From Halosimplex rubrum (GTDB taxonomy: Archaea; Halobacteriota; Halobacteria; Halobacteriales; Haloarculaceae), in NCBI RefSeq assembly GCF_013415885.1, contig NZ_CP058910.1:2046001-2110000 (forward strand): a stretch of 64,000 bases of DNA, given 5' to 3'. Below are positions 1 to 8,771 of the stretch, one piece after another (the first letter of the stretch is position 1; each line of letters starts with the position of its first letter). The notes under the pieces were generated by a model. It saw only the letters and a list, made by a program, of their open reading frames with translations, was not told the DNA's origin and ran no database searches. The position numbers and the translations under genes were made by a program.

Positions 1-1
1 C

Positions 2-148
2 ATCAGCCAGAACGACTCCACCGTCGCCTACGCCGAGGTGGCCGACGAGGACCGGGGCGCCGCCATCGGCAAGGGCGGCCGCAACATCGACGCCGCCCGC
101 GAACTCGCCGCCCGTCACTTCGACATCGACGAGATCGAGCTGACGTAG
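2..148 (+). CDS. nusA: NusA-like transcription factor, 3' end only
   Basis: This is the C-terminal end of a KH-domain protein of the archaeal NusA family, cut by the left edge of the window; 48 residues and the TAG stop are visible. The GxxG signature of a KH RNA-binding domain is present as GKGGRNIDAAR, followed by the family's short tail ending DEIELT. Archaeal NusA consists only of KH domains and is thought to bind RNA near RNA polymerase. It lies just before rps12, as in other archaea, where it closes the RNA polymerase gene cluster. A T-rich stretch (TCTCTTTT) follows the stop and may end its transcript. Confidence 0.85.
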   Translation: MSQNDSTVAYAEVADEDRGAAIGKGGRNIDAARELAARHFDIDEIELT

Positions 149-393
149 GGCAGCGTCTCTTTTCCGCGAATCGCTTCACCGCTCGGATCTGACGACCGCC
201 ACGGCGAAGCACCCGCGACGGTCCGCCGGTTCGCCGACTCCGGTTCCTCGGTTCGGAGACCCCGTTCACCGGCGCCCGGACACCCTCCGTGTGGACCGGT
301 CGTCGGCACGGGACCCGCTCTCGGTGGGGCCGCCCGAGTCCAGCGACACCGGGCCACGTGGGAGCGTCACAGGCCACGCGCCGAAAGAGGACG

Positions 394-401
394 CTTAAGT
401 A
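394..401 (+). promoter_or_regulatory. TATA box of rps12-rps7
   Basis: CTTAAGTA is centred about 29 nt upstream of the rps12 ATG. This places the transcription start at or within a few bases of the start codon, typical of a leaderless haloarchaeal transcript. It suggests that rps12-rps7 has its own promoter separate from nusA. Confidence 0.55.
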
Positions 402-426
402 CCTCCGTCGGGTATCCACGGCCACT

Positions 427-855
427 ATGGCGAACGGCAAATACGCCGCCCGCAAACTGAAGAAGGACCGCCAACAGCATCGGTGGTCCGACTCCGACTA
501 CGCGCGCCGCGAGCGGGGTCTCGGACAGAAGTCCGACCCGCTGGAGGGCGCGCCCCAGGGGCGTGGCATCGTCCTGGAGAAGGTCGGTATCGAAGCGAAA
601 CAGCCCAACTCCGCGATCCGGAAGTGCGTCCGGGTCCAGCTCATCAAGAACGGGAAGCAGGTCACCGCGTTCTGTCCCGGTGACGGCGCCATCTCCTTCA
701 TCGACGAGCACGACGAGGTCACCATCGCCGGCATCGGCGGTGCGAAGGGCCGCGCGATGGGCGACCTCTCGGGTGTCAACTACAAGGTCGAGAAGGTCAA
801 CGGCGTCTCGATGATCGAACTCGTTCGCGGCAACGCGGAGAAACCGGTCCGATAA
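427..855 (+). CDS. rps12: 30S ribosomal protein S12
   Basis: 142-residue small-subunit protein at the decoding centre of the ribosome. The family signature is clear: [19 protein letters not shown] (residues about 47-65), then [15 protein letters not shown] and [20 protein letters not shown]. The length is normal for archaeal and eukaryotic-type S12. The ATG at 427 is chosen because it gives the conserved start [11 protein letters not shown] and fits the TATA box; the reading frame stays open further upstream but has no conserved sequence there. It is followed after 2 nt by rps7. Confidence 0.97.
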   Translation: MANGKYAARKLKKDRQQHRWSDSDYARRERGLGQKSDPLEGAPQGRGIVLEKVGIEAKQPNSAIRKCVRVQLIKNGKQVTAFCPGDGAISFIDEHDEVTIAGIGGAKGRAMGDLSGVNYKVEKVNGVSMIELVRGNAEKPVR

Positions 856-857
856 TC

Positions 858-1475
858 ATGAGTGCTGACGACGAAGCCCCGGAGCCGGACGCCCCGGCCG
901 GGACAGACGACGAGGACGCGCCCGCCAAGCTCTTCGGCGAGTGGGAGGTCACCGACATCGACTACACCGACCCCTCGACCGAGCGCTACATCACCGTCAC
1001 GCCCATCGCCCACACGATGGGTCGCCACGCCGGCAAGCAGTTCCAGAAGTCGGAGATCAGCGTCGTCGAACGGCTGATCAACCGCCTCATGCAGACCGAG
1101 GAGAACACCGGCGACAAGCAGAAGGTCATGCGCATCACGCGCGACGCCTTCGACATCATCCACGAGCGCACCGACGAGAACCCCGTCCAGGTCCTCGTCG
1201 CCGCCGTGGAGAACGCCGCCCCGCGCGAGGAGACCGTCCGCCTGAAGTACGGTGGGATCAGTGTCCCGAAGGCCGTCGACGTCGCGCCCCAGCGCCGCGT
1301 CGACCAGGCCCTGAAGTTCATCGCCGAGGGCGTCTACAGCGACTCGTTCAAGACGCCGACCGACGCCGAGGAGGCGCTGGCCAACCAGCTCGCTTCGGCC
1401 GCCAACGACGACGTCTCCGCCTACGCCGTCAACCAGAAAGAGGAGAAGGAACGCGTCGCCGCCGCCGCCCGGTAA
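858..1475 (+). CDS. rps7: 30S ribosomal protein S7
   Basis: 205-residue protein that nucleates assembly of the small-subunit head on 16S rRNA. An acidic haloarchaeal N-terminal extension (about 22 residues) precedes the S7 core, which includes GRHAGKQFQKSEISVVERLI and VEVAPQRR-like VDVAPQRRVDQALKFI. It starts 2 nt after rps12 and is probably co-transcribed. In most archaea the next gene is aEF-2; here aEF-2 begins 7.8 kb further on. Confidence 0.97.
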   Translation: MSADDEAPEPDAPAGTDDEDAPAKLFGEWEVTDIDYTDPSTERYITVTPIAHTMGRHAGKQFQKSEISVVERLINRLMQTEENTGDKQKVMRITRDAFDIIHERTDENPVQVLVAAVENAAPREETVRLKYGGISVPKAVDVAPQRRVDQALKFIAEGVYSDSFKTPTDAEEALANQLASAANDDVSAYAVNQKEEKERVAAAAR

Positions 1476-1581
1476 TCTCTGCGGGATTCTCCGCTTTTCC
1501 GTCTTCGCTCGGTCGTGAGTCGTGACTCTGTGAGTGGCGAAGTCCGTAACGTCAAAGTGCTAAACAGTTCCACGGCCGACA

Positions 1582-1761
1582 ATGGTTCCCCTCTAGTCCG
1601 GCGGCAGTGCGGAACTGCTGACCATTCTCGTGTTCGCGGCCGTTATCTCGGTCCCGGTCGTGCTCGTCGTCGGCGTCTTCCTGAAGCGCGCGTTTCGTCG
1701 GGATCGGGAGATCGACGACCTGCAGGACCGAGTGGAGGAGTTGGAGTCCGAGCGCGAGTAA
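1582..1761 (+). pseudogene. Small single-helix membrane protein with TAG at codon 5
   Basis: Reading from the ATG at 1582 gives MVPL, then TAG (1594-1596), then an open frame to TAA at 1761. The residues after the TAG are SGGSAELLTILVFAAVISVP..., a clear membrane helix followed by a basic patch and a coiled-coil-like tail (IDDLQDRVEELESERE). A TATA-like CTAAAC lies about 24 nt upstream of this ATG, as expected for a leaderless gene, so the ATG looks like the original start. A CAG-to-TAG change would explain the stop. Alternatively, translation may start at GTG 1630 inside the helix. I do not recognise a function; the size resembles small proteins often loosely labelled TatA. Confidence 0.55.
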
Positions 1762-2136
1762 GAGAGTCCAATACGTCCGGTTTTTAAATCCTGAACGCTC
1801 CGGCCCGCTCGCTAGCTGGATCGGCTACTGCACTCGACAGCAGACGTTGAAAGCCCTCGACCCGCTCGCGGTCGCTGAGGCGGGATATCCGCGCTCTCCG
1901 CACCGCCCGCGCGGATAGTGGCCCGCTCAGACGACTAAACTGAACGCGAGCGCGCCTCGCCCTTTCAGTCCGCCAGGAAACCACCCCGCACAGCGCCGCA
2001 GACGGCCTCATACCTCCCCACCCTCTTGCGCTTCTCGGCCTGCGGCCTGCGATGCTCGTCCCTCGCACGGTGTCGTCGCGCGCACGAGAGCGCGCGACAG
2101 CGCGCGCCACGGCAGATTCGGTCGGTTTGCTGTCCC
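1762..2136. repeat. Gene-free stretch with dispersed haloarchaeal repeat, copy A
   Basis: I see no gene here. The stretch is a mosaic of repeat-like blocks. The best defined part, about 1957-2110, is recognisably similar to 8946-9090: both run from CCCTTTCA through GCAGACGGCC, ACCTCCCCA, CCCTCGCACG and TGTCGTCG into a CGCGCG-rich tail, with mismatches and small indels. Such imperfect non-coding copies suggest a dispersed repeat or decayed mobile element. Confidence 0.6.
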
Positions 2137-2955
2137 TCAAATACCCATCTCGTTGCGGAGGAAGAGGCCGGCGGACTTCAGGTAGGAGGGGCGACTGATC
2201 CGGTCGCGTTCGTCGTCGGTGAGTTCGAAGTCGAAGACCTCGATGTTCTGGCGGAGGTGCTCGCGGGAGGTGGTCTTGGGGACGGTGGCGACGTTCTCGA
2301 AGCCGGTGACCCACCGGAGCGCGACCTGGACGGGCGTCTTGTCGTAGCGCTCGCCGATCTCGGCGAGGACGGGGTCGTCGAGCAGGCCGCCGTGGGCGAG
2401 CGGGCTGTACGCGGTCAGCATGGTGTCGACCTTCGCGCAGTACTCCCGGAGCGCGCCGTGGGTGTAGAAGGGGTGAAAGCGCACCTGATCGGCGAGGATC
2501 GGGACGGTGGACTTCTCGCGGGCGCGGCGGAGGCGCCAGCGGCGGAAGTTGCTGACGCCGGCGTGACGGATGCGGCCGTCGTCGCGCAACTCGGCCATGC
2601 CGCGGGCGGTGTCGCGGAAGGAGACGAGGGGGTTGGGCCAGTGGAGCAGGAGCAGGTCGACGTAGTCGGTCCCCAGTCTCTCGAGGCTCTCCTCCGTGCT
2701 CTCGACGACGTCCGCCCGGCGGGCGTTGCCCGGCGTGACCTTCGTCGTGATCCACACGTCGTCGCGGTCCACGTCCGAGTCGGCGACGGCGCGGCCGACC
2801 TGCGCTTCGTTTTCGTACATCTGTGCGGTGTCGACGTGACGGTAGCCGAGTTCGAGCGCGGCCGAGACCGTCTCGTAGCACTCCTCGCCGGTGAGCTGCC
2901 ACGTCCCGAGGCCGACGGCGGGAACCTCGACGCCCTGAACGGTGACGTGTTCCAT
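2137..2955 (-). CDS. Aldo/keto reductase
   Basis: 272-residue NADPH-dependent carbonyl reductase of the aldo/keto reductase superfamily (TIM barrel, cytoplasmic). The catalytic tetrad is present: Asp42, Tyr47 (DTAQMYENE), Lys72 (TTKV) and His105 (LLLHWPNP). The C-terminal NADP-binding part reads TVPKTTSREHLRQNIEVFDF. The length is typical of prokaryotic 2,5-diketo-D-gluconate-reductase-like members, but the substrate cannot be predicted. It is a single gene on the minus strand, divergent from bioY; the start is the ATG at 2955, giving the conserved VPAVGLGTWQL at residues 11-21. Confidence 0.9.
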   Translation of the reverse strand: MEHVTVQGVEVPAVGLGTWQLTGEECYETVSAALELGYRHVDTAQMYENEAQVGRAVADSDVDRDDVWITTKVTPGNARRADVVESTEESLERLGTDYVDLLLLHWPNPLVSFRDTARGMAELRDDGRIRHAGVSNFRRWRLRRAREKSTVPILADQVRFHPFYTHGALREYCAKVDTMLTAYSPLAHGGLLDDPVLAEIGERYDKTPVQVALRWVTGFENVATVPKTTSREHLRQNIEVFDFELTDDERDRISRPSYLKSAGLFLRNEMGI

Positions 2956-3088
2956 GGGCCGACTGCGAACGGGCGGGTGGTAAATCCCCGCCTCGGGGCG
3001 GTCGAAACCGGGACGGCCCCGCGAAGCGGACCGATACGGGGTCGCGTAAACCAGTGTCTATTTACCGGTTGACGGGCCAGGGAGGCGC

Positions 3089-3670
3089 ATGGCACAGGAG
3101 TACGAATCGGTCGACCTCGTGGGCGACGACACGGTGCGGAACCTGGCGGGGGCGGCGGTGCTGGCGGCGCTGACGGCGGCGCTCGCGCAGCTGTCGATCC
3201 CGATCCCGAGCGTCGGGGTACCGTTCTCGCTGCAACCGTTCGGCCCCTTCTTCGCGGGCCTGCTCCTCGGACCGCTGTGGGGCGGGTTCGCGATGGCGCT
3301 GTACCTCGCGGCGGGGACGGCGGGCGCGCCGGTGTTCGCCAACGGCGGCGCGGGCATCGGCTACTTCGGCAGTCGAACGGGCGGCTTCCTCGTCGGGTTC
3401 GCCCTGTCGGCGGTCGTCGTGGGCGCGGTCGCCCATCGACGGGTCGAGCCGCGACCGGTGTCGGAACTCTCACCGGCGGTCGAACTCGCCGCGGTGTTCG
3501 CCGGACTCGTCGTCGTCTACGCGGTCGGCCTCCCGTGGATGGCCGAGGTGCTCGGCATCTCCGTCGGCGCGGCGGCCGCCGCCATGGCACCGTTCGCCGT
3601 GCCGGACGTGGTGAAGGTGTTCGTCGCCGTCGCCGTCGTCGAGAGCGGCGCCGTCGCGCTCCGGGGATGA
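3089..3670 (+). CDS. bioY: BioY-type biotin transporter S component
   Basis: 193-residue membrane protein that binds biotin as the substrate-specific (S) component of an energy-coupling-factor transporter. About six hydrophobic helices are visible. The BioY hallmarks are the loop after helix 1 (IPIPSVGVPFSLQPFGPF) and the glycine-rich YLAAGTAGAPVFANGG. A TATA-like TATTTACC is centred 28 nt before the ATG. The stop overlaps the start of the ATPase gene (ATGA), and the T component follows, so this is a complete bioYMN operon. Confidence 0.93.
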   Translation: MAQEYESVDLVGDDTVRNLAGAAVLAALTAALAQLSIPIPSVGVPFSLQPFGPFFAGLLLGPLWGGFAMALYLAAGTAGAPVFANGGAGIGYFGSRTGGFLVGFALSAVVVGAVAHRRVEPRPVSELSPAVELAAVFAGLVVVYAVGLPWMAEVLGISVGAAAAAMAPFAVPDVVKVFVAVAVVESGAVALRG

Positions 3671-4371
3671 TCGAGACCGAGGGGCTCGTCCACCGCTACA
3701 GCGAGGTCGCGGCCGTCGACGGCGTCTCGCTGGCCATCGGCGACGGCGAGGCCGTCGCGGTCGTCGGCGCGAACGGCAGCGGCAAGACGACGCTGGTCCG
3801 CCACTTCGACGCCCTGCTGGAGCCCGACGAGGGGACCGTCCGCGTCGACGGTCGGGACGTGACCGAGGAGCCGGTGTACGCGCGGACCCGCGTCGGGATG
3901 GTGTTCCAGAACCCACGGGACCAGTTCGTCGCCGGGACCGTCGGCGCCGACGTGGCGTTCGGCCCGGAGAACCTCGGCCTCGATCGGGCGGAGATCGACA
4001 GCCGCGTCGACGATGCGCTGGCCGCGGTCGACATGGCCGGCCGCGACGACGAGCGGATCGACCGCCTTTCCGGGGGCGAACGGGCCAGAGTCGCCATCGC
4101 GGGCGCGCTGGCGATGGACCCCGACCACCTCGTGCTGGACGAACCGCTGGTCGGGCTCGACCGGTCGGCCCGCGAGTCGGTGCTGGCCCGCCTCGACGAG
4201 CTGTCGGCGGACGGAACCGGCCTCGTGGTCGTCACCCACGACCTGCGCGACGTGGTCGAACTGGTCGACCGCGTGGTCGGGATGGCCGACGGCCGCGTCG
4301 CGCTGGACGAGCCGACCCCCGCGGCGCTGGACCGGCTGGACGAGGTGGGCGTCCGCGACCCCCGATGCTGA
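3667..4371 (+). CDS. bioM: Biotin ECF transporter ATPase
   Basis: 234-residue ABC ATPase that powers the ECF transporter. It shows Walker A GANGSGKTT (about 34-42), a Q-loop in VFQNPRDQF, the signature RLSGGERARVAIA, Walker B HLVLDEP and the switch His in VVTHD. The start overlaps the bioY stop by 4 nt and its own stop overlaps the next start, indicating translational coupling. The assignment to biotin rests on linkage to bioY. Confidence 0.92.
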   Translation: MIETEGLVHRYSEVAAVDGVSLAIGDGEAVAVVGANGSGKTTLVRHFDALLEPDEGTVRVDGRDVTEEPVYARTRVGMVFQNPRDQFVAGTVGADVAFGPENLGLDRAEIDSRVDDALAAVDMAGRDDERIDRLSGGERARVAIAGALAMDPDHLVLDEPLVGLDRSARESVLARLDELSADGTGLVVVTHDLRDVVELVDRVVGMADGRVALDEPTPAALDRLDEVGVRDPRC

Positions 4372-5081
4372 CCTACGAGCCGGGCGACTCGTTCGCCCAC
4401 GGCCTCGACCCGCGGGCGAAACTCGCCGTCCAGTTCGGCCTCGCGGTCGCGGTGTTCGCCTACCCGACCGTCCGCGGGTTCGCGGTCGGCGGCGCGGTCG
4501 CTCTCGGCGCGCTGGCGGCCGGTCGGCTCTCACCGTTCCGGGTAATTCGCACCTACTGGGCGGTGTTCCTGTTCCTCGCGGTCGGGCCGCTGCTGGGCGG
4601 CGCGGCGCTGGGCGAGCCGTGGTTCCGGGTCGGCCCGGCGGTCGAGTCCCTGCGGTCGGTCGCGCGGGTCATTCCGGTCGTGTTCGTCGGCGCGGTCTAC
4701 GTGCGGACGACGCCGGTCCGCGAGACGCGGGCGGCGATCCAGCGACTCGTCCCGGGGACGGTCGGGCGGCTGTTCGGCGTCGGCGTCGGGCTGGTCTTCC
4801 GGCTGTTCCCGGTCGTGCTGGCGGACCTGCGGGCGACCCGCCGTGCGGTCCACGCCAGGGCGGGCCAGCGCCGGCCGCTGCGCGAGCGCGTCCGGCGGGT
4901 CCTGGCCCGGGGACTCCAGCGGTCGTTCCTGCGAGCCGACCGGCTGACCCTCGCGCTGCGGGCGCGCTGTTTCGCCTGGAACCCGACGCTCCCCGCGCTC
5001 GTCTTCCGGCGGCGGGACTACCCGGTCGCGGCGCTGGGGCTGGCGCTGGCCGCGTCGCCGCTGCTGGCGCTGATCCCTTGA
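4365..5081 (+). CDS. bioN: Biotin ECF transporter T component
   Basis: 238-residue transmembrane coupling subunit of the ECF transporter. It has the N-terminal LDPRAKLAVQF pattern seen in CbiQ/BioN/EcfT proteins, four to five hydrophobic segments, and arginine-rich cytoplasmic helices that contain the two short A-R-x motifs contacting the ATPase (about 155-195; the part around ARAGQRRPLRERVRRVLARG). It overlaps bioM by 7 nt and ends the operon. Confidence 0.88.
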   Translation: MLTYEPGDSFAHGLDPRAKLAVQFGLAVAVFAYPTVRGFAVGGAVALGALAAGRLSPFRVIRTYWAVFLFLAVGPLLGGAALGEPWFRVGPAVESLRSVARVIPVVFVGAVYVRTTPVRETRAAIQRLVPGTVGRLFGVGVGLVFRLFPVVLADLRATRRAVHARAGQRRPLRERVRRVLARGLQRSFLRADRLTLALRARCFAWNPTLPALVFRRRDYPVAALGLALAASPLLALIP

Positions 5082-5240
5082 GGGCCGTCGTCGCTCCCGA
5101 GGGTCGAGGGCCGAAACGATAGCGCCGTCGCCGAAGCCATCGAGGTTGCGGGCGACGGCGGTGTCGGTCGCCGCGGTCGCGCCCGACCGTCGACCGCGAG
5201 TCCCGGAAGATTCATTCCGGTCGGGTAATAGGAGTCGGAC

Positions 5241-6689
5241 ATGCAAAGCGACTCGACGGACCGCGCCGCGAGCTCGCGGGGGCGGTCGCGCCGGCGGTTC
5301 CTCGCCCTGACCGCCGCCGGCGTCGCCGGGCTGGCGGGCTGTTCGACCGAGACCGCGACGCCGACCGGGGGCGGCGCCAGCGATCCGGCAGACGGGAACG
5401 GCGACGGAAGCGACGGGTCCGGTAGCGGCTCGGACGGCGGATCCACGGCCGACACGCCCACGGCGGAGTCCGTCGTCGGCCGCCCCCTCGAATCGTGGTC
5501 CGGGTACGACCCCGAGTGGGAACCGCCGACGAGTTCGCCCCTGGAGGCGACGCTCGGGACGGAAGTCCTCGTCGAGAACCTGGAGGTCCCCTGGGACATC
5601 GCCTTTGCCCCCGACGGGGACATGTTCGTCACCGAGCGCGTCGGCCGCGTGCTCCGGTTCGACGGGGAGAACGTCAGCACCGTCGCCGAGCCCACCGAGG
5701 CCATCGACGCCGGCTCCATCGAACCGGGGTCGGACAAACGGCCCTGGTGGGTCAAGGGCGGCGAGGGCGGCACCCTCGGCGTCGCCGTCCACCCGACGTT
5801 TCCGGACCCCGCGCGCATCTTCGTCTACTACACCTACACGAACGGCGAGGGGACGAAGTACAACAAGGTCGCCGCCTTCGACGTGGACTCGGAGAACCCG
5901 GGCGAACCGGTCGGGACGGTCGTCGACGGCATCCCGGCGAACAACTACCACAACGGCGGCCGGATCACCTTCGGCCCGCGCAACTACCTCTGGATCACCT
6001 GCGGCGACGGCGGCCAGCCCGACGACGCCCAGGACCCCGGTAGCCTCGCCGGCACGATCCTCCGCGTGACGCCTGCGGGCGACCCCGCGCCGGACAATCC
6101 CGACCTGGGCGACGGCGCCGACCCGCGGGTGTTCACCTACGGCCATCGCAACCCCCAGGGGATCGTCTGGCTGCCCGACGGCACGCCGGTCAACTCCGAG
6201 CACGGGCCCACGGGTCGCGACGAGATCAACCGGCTCGTCGCCGGCGACAACTACAGCTGGAACGAGGTACACGAGCCCGAGGACTACCCCGGCAGCGGGT
6301 TCCACCCGCCGCTGTTCAACACGCGCGCCACGAGTTTCGCGCCGACCGGCTCGCTCTTTTACACCGGCGACGCGGTCCCCGCGCTGCGCAACCGGATGGT
6401 CACGGGCGGGCTCGTCAGCCAGCAGCTGATCGTCACGACGCTCACGCCGGAGGGGGGCACGCTCCCGCCGGCCGAGGACGCCTACGCCCAGGTCACCGAC
6501 GACTGGTCCGATCAGGCGTACACCGCGACGGTCCACACGACGATGCAGAACGAACTCGGCCGCATCCGCCACGTCGAGCAGTCGCCCGACGGGGACATCT
6601 ACGTCGTCACCTCCAACCGCGACGGCCGCGCCGAGGGGAAGTTCCCCACCGAGCGCGACGACGTACTCGTCCGGCTGACCCAGGAGTAA
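5241..6689 (+). CDS. PQQ-type sugar dehydrogenase (GSDH beta-propeller), secreted Tat lipoprotein
   Basis: 482-residue extracellular protein. The N-terminus carries a twin-arginine signal (SRRRFLALTAAG) and a lipobox LAGC with Cys34 as the probable lipid anchor, followed by a Gly/Ser/Asp linker to about residue 75. The rest is a glucose/sorbosone dehydrogenase beta-propeller: VPWDIAFAPDGDMFVTERVG, GGRITFGP, the conserved YGHRNPQGI and an EHGPTGRDEINR block that supplies calcium/PQQ-site residues. The family oxidises aldoses with PQQ, but many members have unknown substrates. It appears to be a single gene. Confidence 0.88.
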   Translation: MQSDSTDRAASSRGRSRRRFLALTAAGVAGLAGCSTETATPTGGGASDPADGNGDGSDGSGSGSDGGSTADTPTAESVVGRPLESWSGYDPEWEPPTSSPLEATLGTEVLVENLEVPWDIAFAPDGDMFVTERVGRVLRFDGENVSTVAEPTEAIDAGSIEPGSDKRPWWVKGGEGGTLGVAVHPTFPDPARIFVYYTYTNGEGTKYNKVAAFDVDSENPGEPVGTVVDGIPANNYHNGGRITFGPRNYLWITCGDGGQPDDAQDPGSLAGTILRVTPAGDPAPDNPDLGDGADPRVFTYGHRNPQGIVWLPDGTPVNSEHGPTGRDEINRLVAGDNYSWNEVHEPEDYPGSGFHPPLFNTRATSFAPTGSLFYTGDAVPALRNRMVTGGLVSQQLIVTTLTPEGGTLPPAEDAYAQVTDDWSDQAYTATVHTTMQNELGRIRHVEQSPDGDIYVVTSNRDGRAEGKFPTERDDVLVRLTQE

Positions 6690-6710
6690 CGAAACGCGGC
6701 CGCGCTCGCT

Positions 6711-7460
6711 TCAGTCCGCGGCCCGCTCGCCGCCGGTCGCGTACGCCCGGGTCACGTCCACCAGCGCCTTGCGGTACTCGCTGTCGTCGGGGTTTCGCGC
6801 CAGCGTCCGGAAGCGCCGGGTGAACGCGGCCACGTCGATCTCGGGCGCGTCCTGAGCGGCGGCGTGCGCCAGGTCGTAGATCCGGTGGTCGTCGTCGACG
6901 AGGCCGTGCCGTTCGACCAGTCCCAGCGCGAACGCGGCGTTGACCGCCGTGATGTCCGGATCGGCCGCGGGAGTGAGACGGTCCCAGGCCGGTGGGTCCC
7001 GGGGGCGGTCCGCGACCGCGGCGGCGAGGCTGGATTCGAGGAAGGCCACCAGTTTGTCCGCCGGTGCGACCTCCAGCCAGACGTCGTCGGCGTAGATGTC
7101 TTTCATGTGGTTGGCGATCTGGTAGCAGTGGGTGAGTTTCCGCCGTTCGACCGAGCGACCCGCGAGCGCGAGGAAGATGACCTCTTCCATCGACTGGGTG
7201 TGAGAGGGGTGGTCGCGCTCGTAGTGGTGCATGTGCGCGAACTCGTGGAGCGCGAGTTCGCGGGCCATCGCCGACGTGGCCGCCTGCCGGGAGATGACGA
7301 ACAGGTGCCCCTCCTCGTCGTGGCTCACCCGTGTCCGCTCGTCCGGGTCTTCGCGGATCTCGACGGTGACCGGTCGCTTCAGCGTCCGTTCGGTCTCGAA
7401 CAGGTCGCGCGCCCCGAGAATCGCGCCGTCCGGGCCGGGACCGCGTACTCGCACGTCCAT
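6711..7460 (-). CDS. HExxH-containing haloarchaeal protein (DUF5781-like)
   Basis: 249-residue cytoplasmic protein without signal or membrane helix. Residues 72-76 read HEFAH, a perfect zinc-protease HExxH motif within ALHEFAHMHHYERDHPSH, with further histidines downstream. I recall an uncharacterised haloarchaeal family, DUF5781, of this size. The start at 7460 gives MDVRVRGPGPDG; the frame is open further upstream, but that part runs into the promoter of the divergent low-GC gene. Metallopeptidase activity is only inferred from the motif. Confidence 0.7.
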   Translation of the reverse strand: MDVRVRGPGPDGAILGARDLFETERTLKRPVTVEIREDPDERTRVSHDEEGHLFVISRQAATSAMARELALHEFAHMHHYERDHPSHTQSMEEVIFLALAGRSVERRKLTHCYQIANHMKDIYADDVWLEVAPADKLVAFLESSLAAAVADRPRDPPAWDRLTPAADPDITAVNAAFALGLVERHGLVDDDHRIYDLAHAAAQDAPEIDVAAFTRRFRTLARNPDDSEYRKALVDVTRAYATGGERAAD

Positions 7461-7574
7461 ACGCTCACTGCCAGGGTTTCGGCGAGTATTACTCTTGCGG
7501 GGGTCTGGCATGGAAGACGGAATATTTCCTCTACAGAACAGATCCTCCCGAAATCGTCCCAACACTTCCACCAT

Positions 7575-7584
7575 CTTATAAATA
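7575..7584 (+). promoter_or_regulatory. TATA box of the HsdR_N-like gene
   Basis: CTTATAAATA is a near-ideal archaeal TATA element, centred 28 nt upstream of the ATG at 7608. It supports a leaderless transcript and fixes the start codon. Confidence 0.75.
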
Positions 7585-7607
7585 GATGGATTGTCGAACA
7601 ATTTCCA

Positions 7608-8771
7608 ATGGACAGGCAAGATGTAGGTGAGTATGTTGACCGGAGTCAGCAACTCATCGAAGCGTCTCCCCAGATGGACGAGGCGAATACGAAGGCCGCT
7701 GTCCTTCGAGATTTTCTCGATCTGCTTGACTGGGAGATCCCGATCAATACGCAACTCGAATACTCGGTCAAGGCGTTCGGCCAGACATACAAGGTCGATT
7801 ACGCTTTGATTCTGGAAGGGACACCGGTCGCATTTCTCGAAGCGAAGGGAGCCGATACAGCCCTGACATCGGACCACGAGGAGCAGTTATCCTCGTACAT
7901 GATGAATAAGAACGTCAACTATGGGATACTCAGCAATGGGAAGCAATACCGATTCTTTCAGCGGCACGTTGATGCTACGAACGTAAACGTACAGAGAGTT
8001 ATTGACACACATTTGGAAGTCCTTCCAGAGAAGGTGTCAGTACTGAAGGCCTATACGAGATCAGCAATTGAATCCGGAGAGTCCGGTAAAATTCTCGGTC
8101 GGATCAACGAATTGCGAGAAGCACGGCGAACTCTCGAAGCTGAAAAAGACGATATTTCAGAGGAATTGGCCACCGTACTGGGTGGACAAGTTTCGGATGC
8201 AATCTACTCATTTGCCGAAGCTCAATCAAAAGAGCTAGTTGATAGACTGATCGAAGACATAGATTCTGAGATCGACGCTGGCGGGACAAAGACTACTCGA
8301 ACCAAAACAGAGCGCCCAAATCCTACTGGTGTAAAATCAGCCGAAAATAAGATTGCAGGGGTAATCAATCGGGCCGAGATTAATGGTGATGACGACGCCA
8401 AAGTCGCTGTATTTCCGACTAAGGAATCAGGCGTGCCGTTTTTAGAAGAAAACAACGCATGGGGATTTGTCCGAGTCGGGAGCGAGTTTGACTACGTAGC
8501 GATGTACGTGACTGGGGACCTGCGTCAAGTCCAATATTTTGCGGAAGTGAAAGATGTCGTTTCACCGGACGAAGCAGAATTGGCCCGGCCACCTGAAGAG
8601 TATGCTGACGGTGCAAAGATAGCCGAGGACAAAGTGGTGATACGGTTTGAACCAGGGAAGTTATACGAATTAGCGGATCCGGTCCCATTTGAGACGAAGT
8701 ATCCACAAGGGCTTCGGTATACGACCCTCGGAGCGCTGAAATTAGCAGAAACGACCGACGACATGCTGTAA
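7608..8771 (+). CDS. Solo PD-(D/E)xK protein, type I restriction HsdR N-terminal-like
   Basis: 387-residue protein. Residues about 20-130 match the HsdR N-terminal nuclease layout: a helical start, then KVDYALIL (Asp64) and PVAFLEAKG (Glu78, Lys80), a PD-(D/E)xK nuclease core, followed by [13 protein letters not shown] charged, coiled-coil-rich middle (about 175-260) leads to a C-terminal domain (about 265-387) that I do not recognise. No helicase, methylase or specificity gene is nearby. The gene is clearly lower in GC than its surroundings and uses many A/T-ending codons, which suggests recent transfer. Roles in defence or in DNA repair are both possible. Confidence 0.75.
   Translation: MDRQDVGEYVDRSQQLIEASPQMDEANTKAAVLRDFLDLLDWEIPINTQLEYSVKAFGQTYKVDYALILEGTPVAFLEAKGADTALTSDHEEQLSSYMMNKNVNYGILSNGKQYRFFQRHVDATNVNVQRVIDTHLEVLPEKVSVLKAYTRSAIESGESGKILGRINELREARRTLEAEKDDISEELATVLGGQVSDAIYSFAEAQSKELVDRLIEDIDSEIDAGGTKTTRTKTERPNPTGVKSAENKIAGVINRAEINGDDDAKVAVFPTKESGVPFLEENNAWGFVRVGSEFDYVAMYVTGDLRQVQYFAEVKDVVSPDEAELARPPEEYADGAKIAEDKVVIRFEPGKLYELADPVPFETKYPQGLRYTTLGALKLAETTDDML

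Noticed and set aside
1594-1596. TAG read as pyrrolysine
   Set aside because: No pyl genes are visible, haloarchaea generally lack the system, and a single nonsense change explains the codon.
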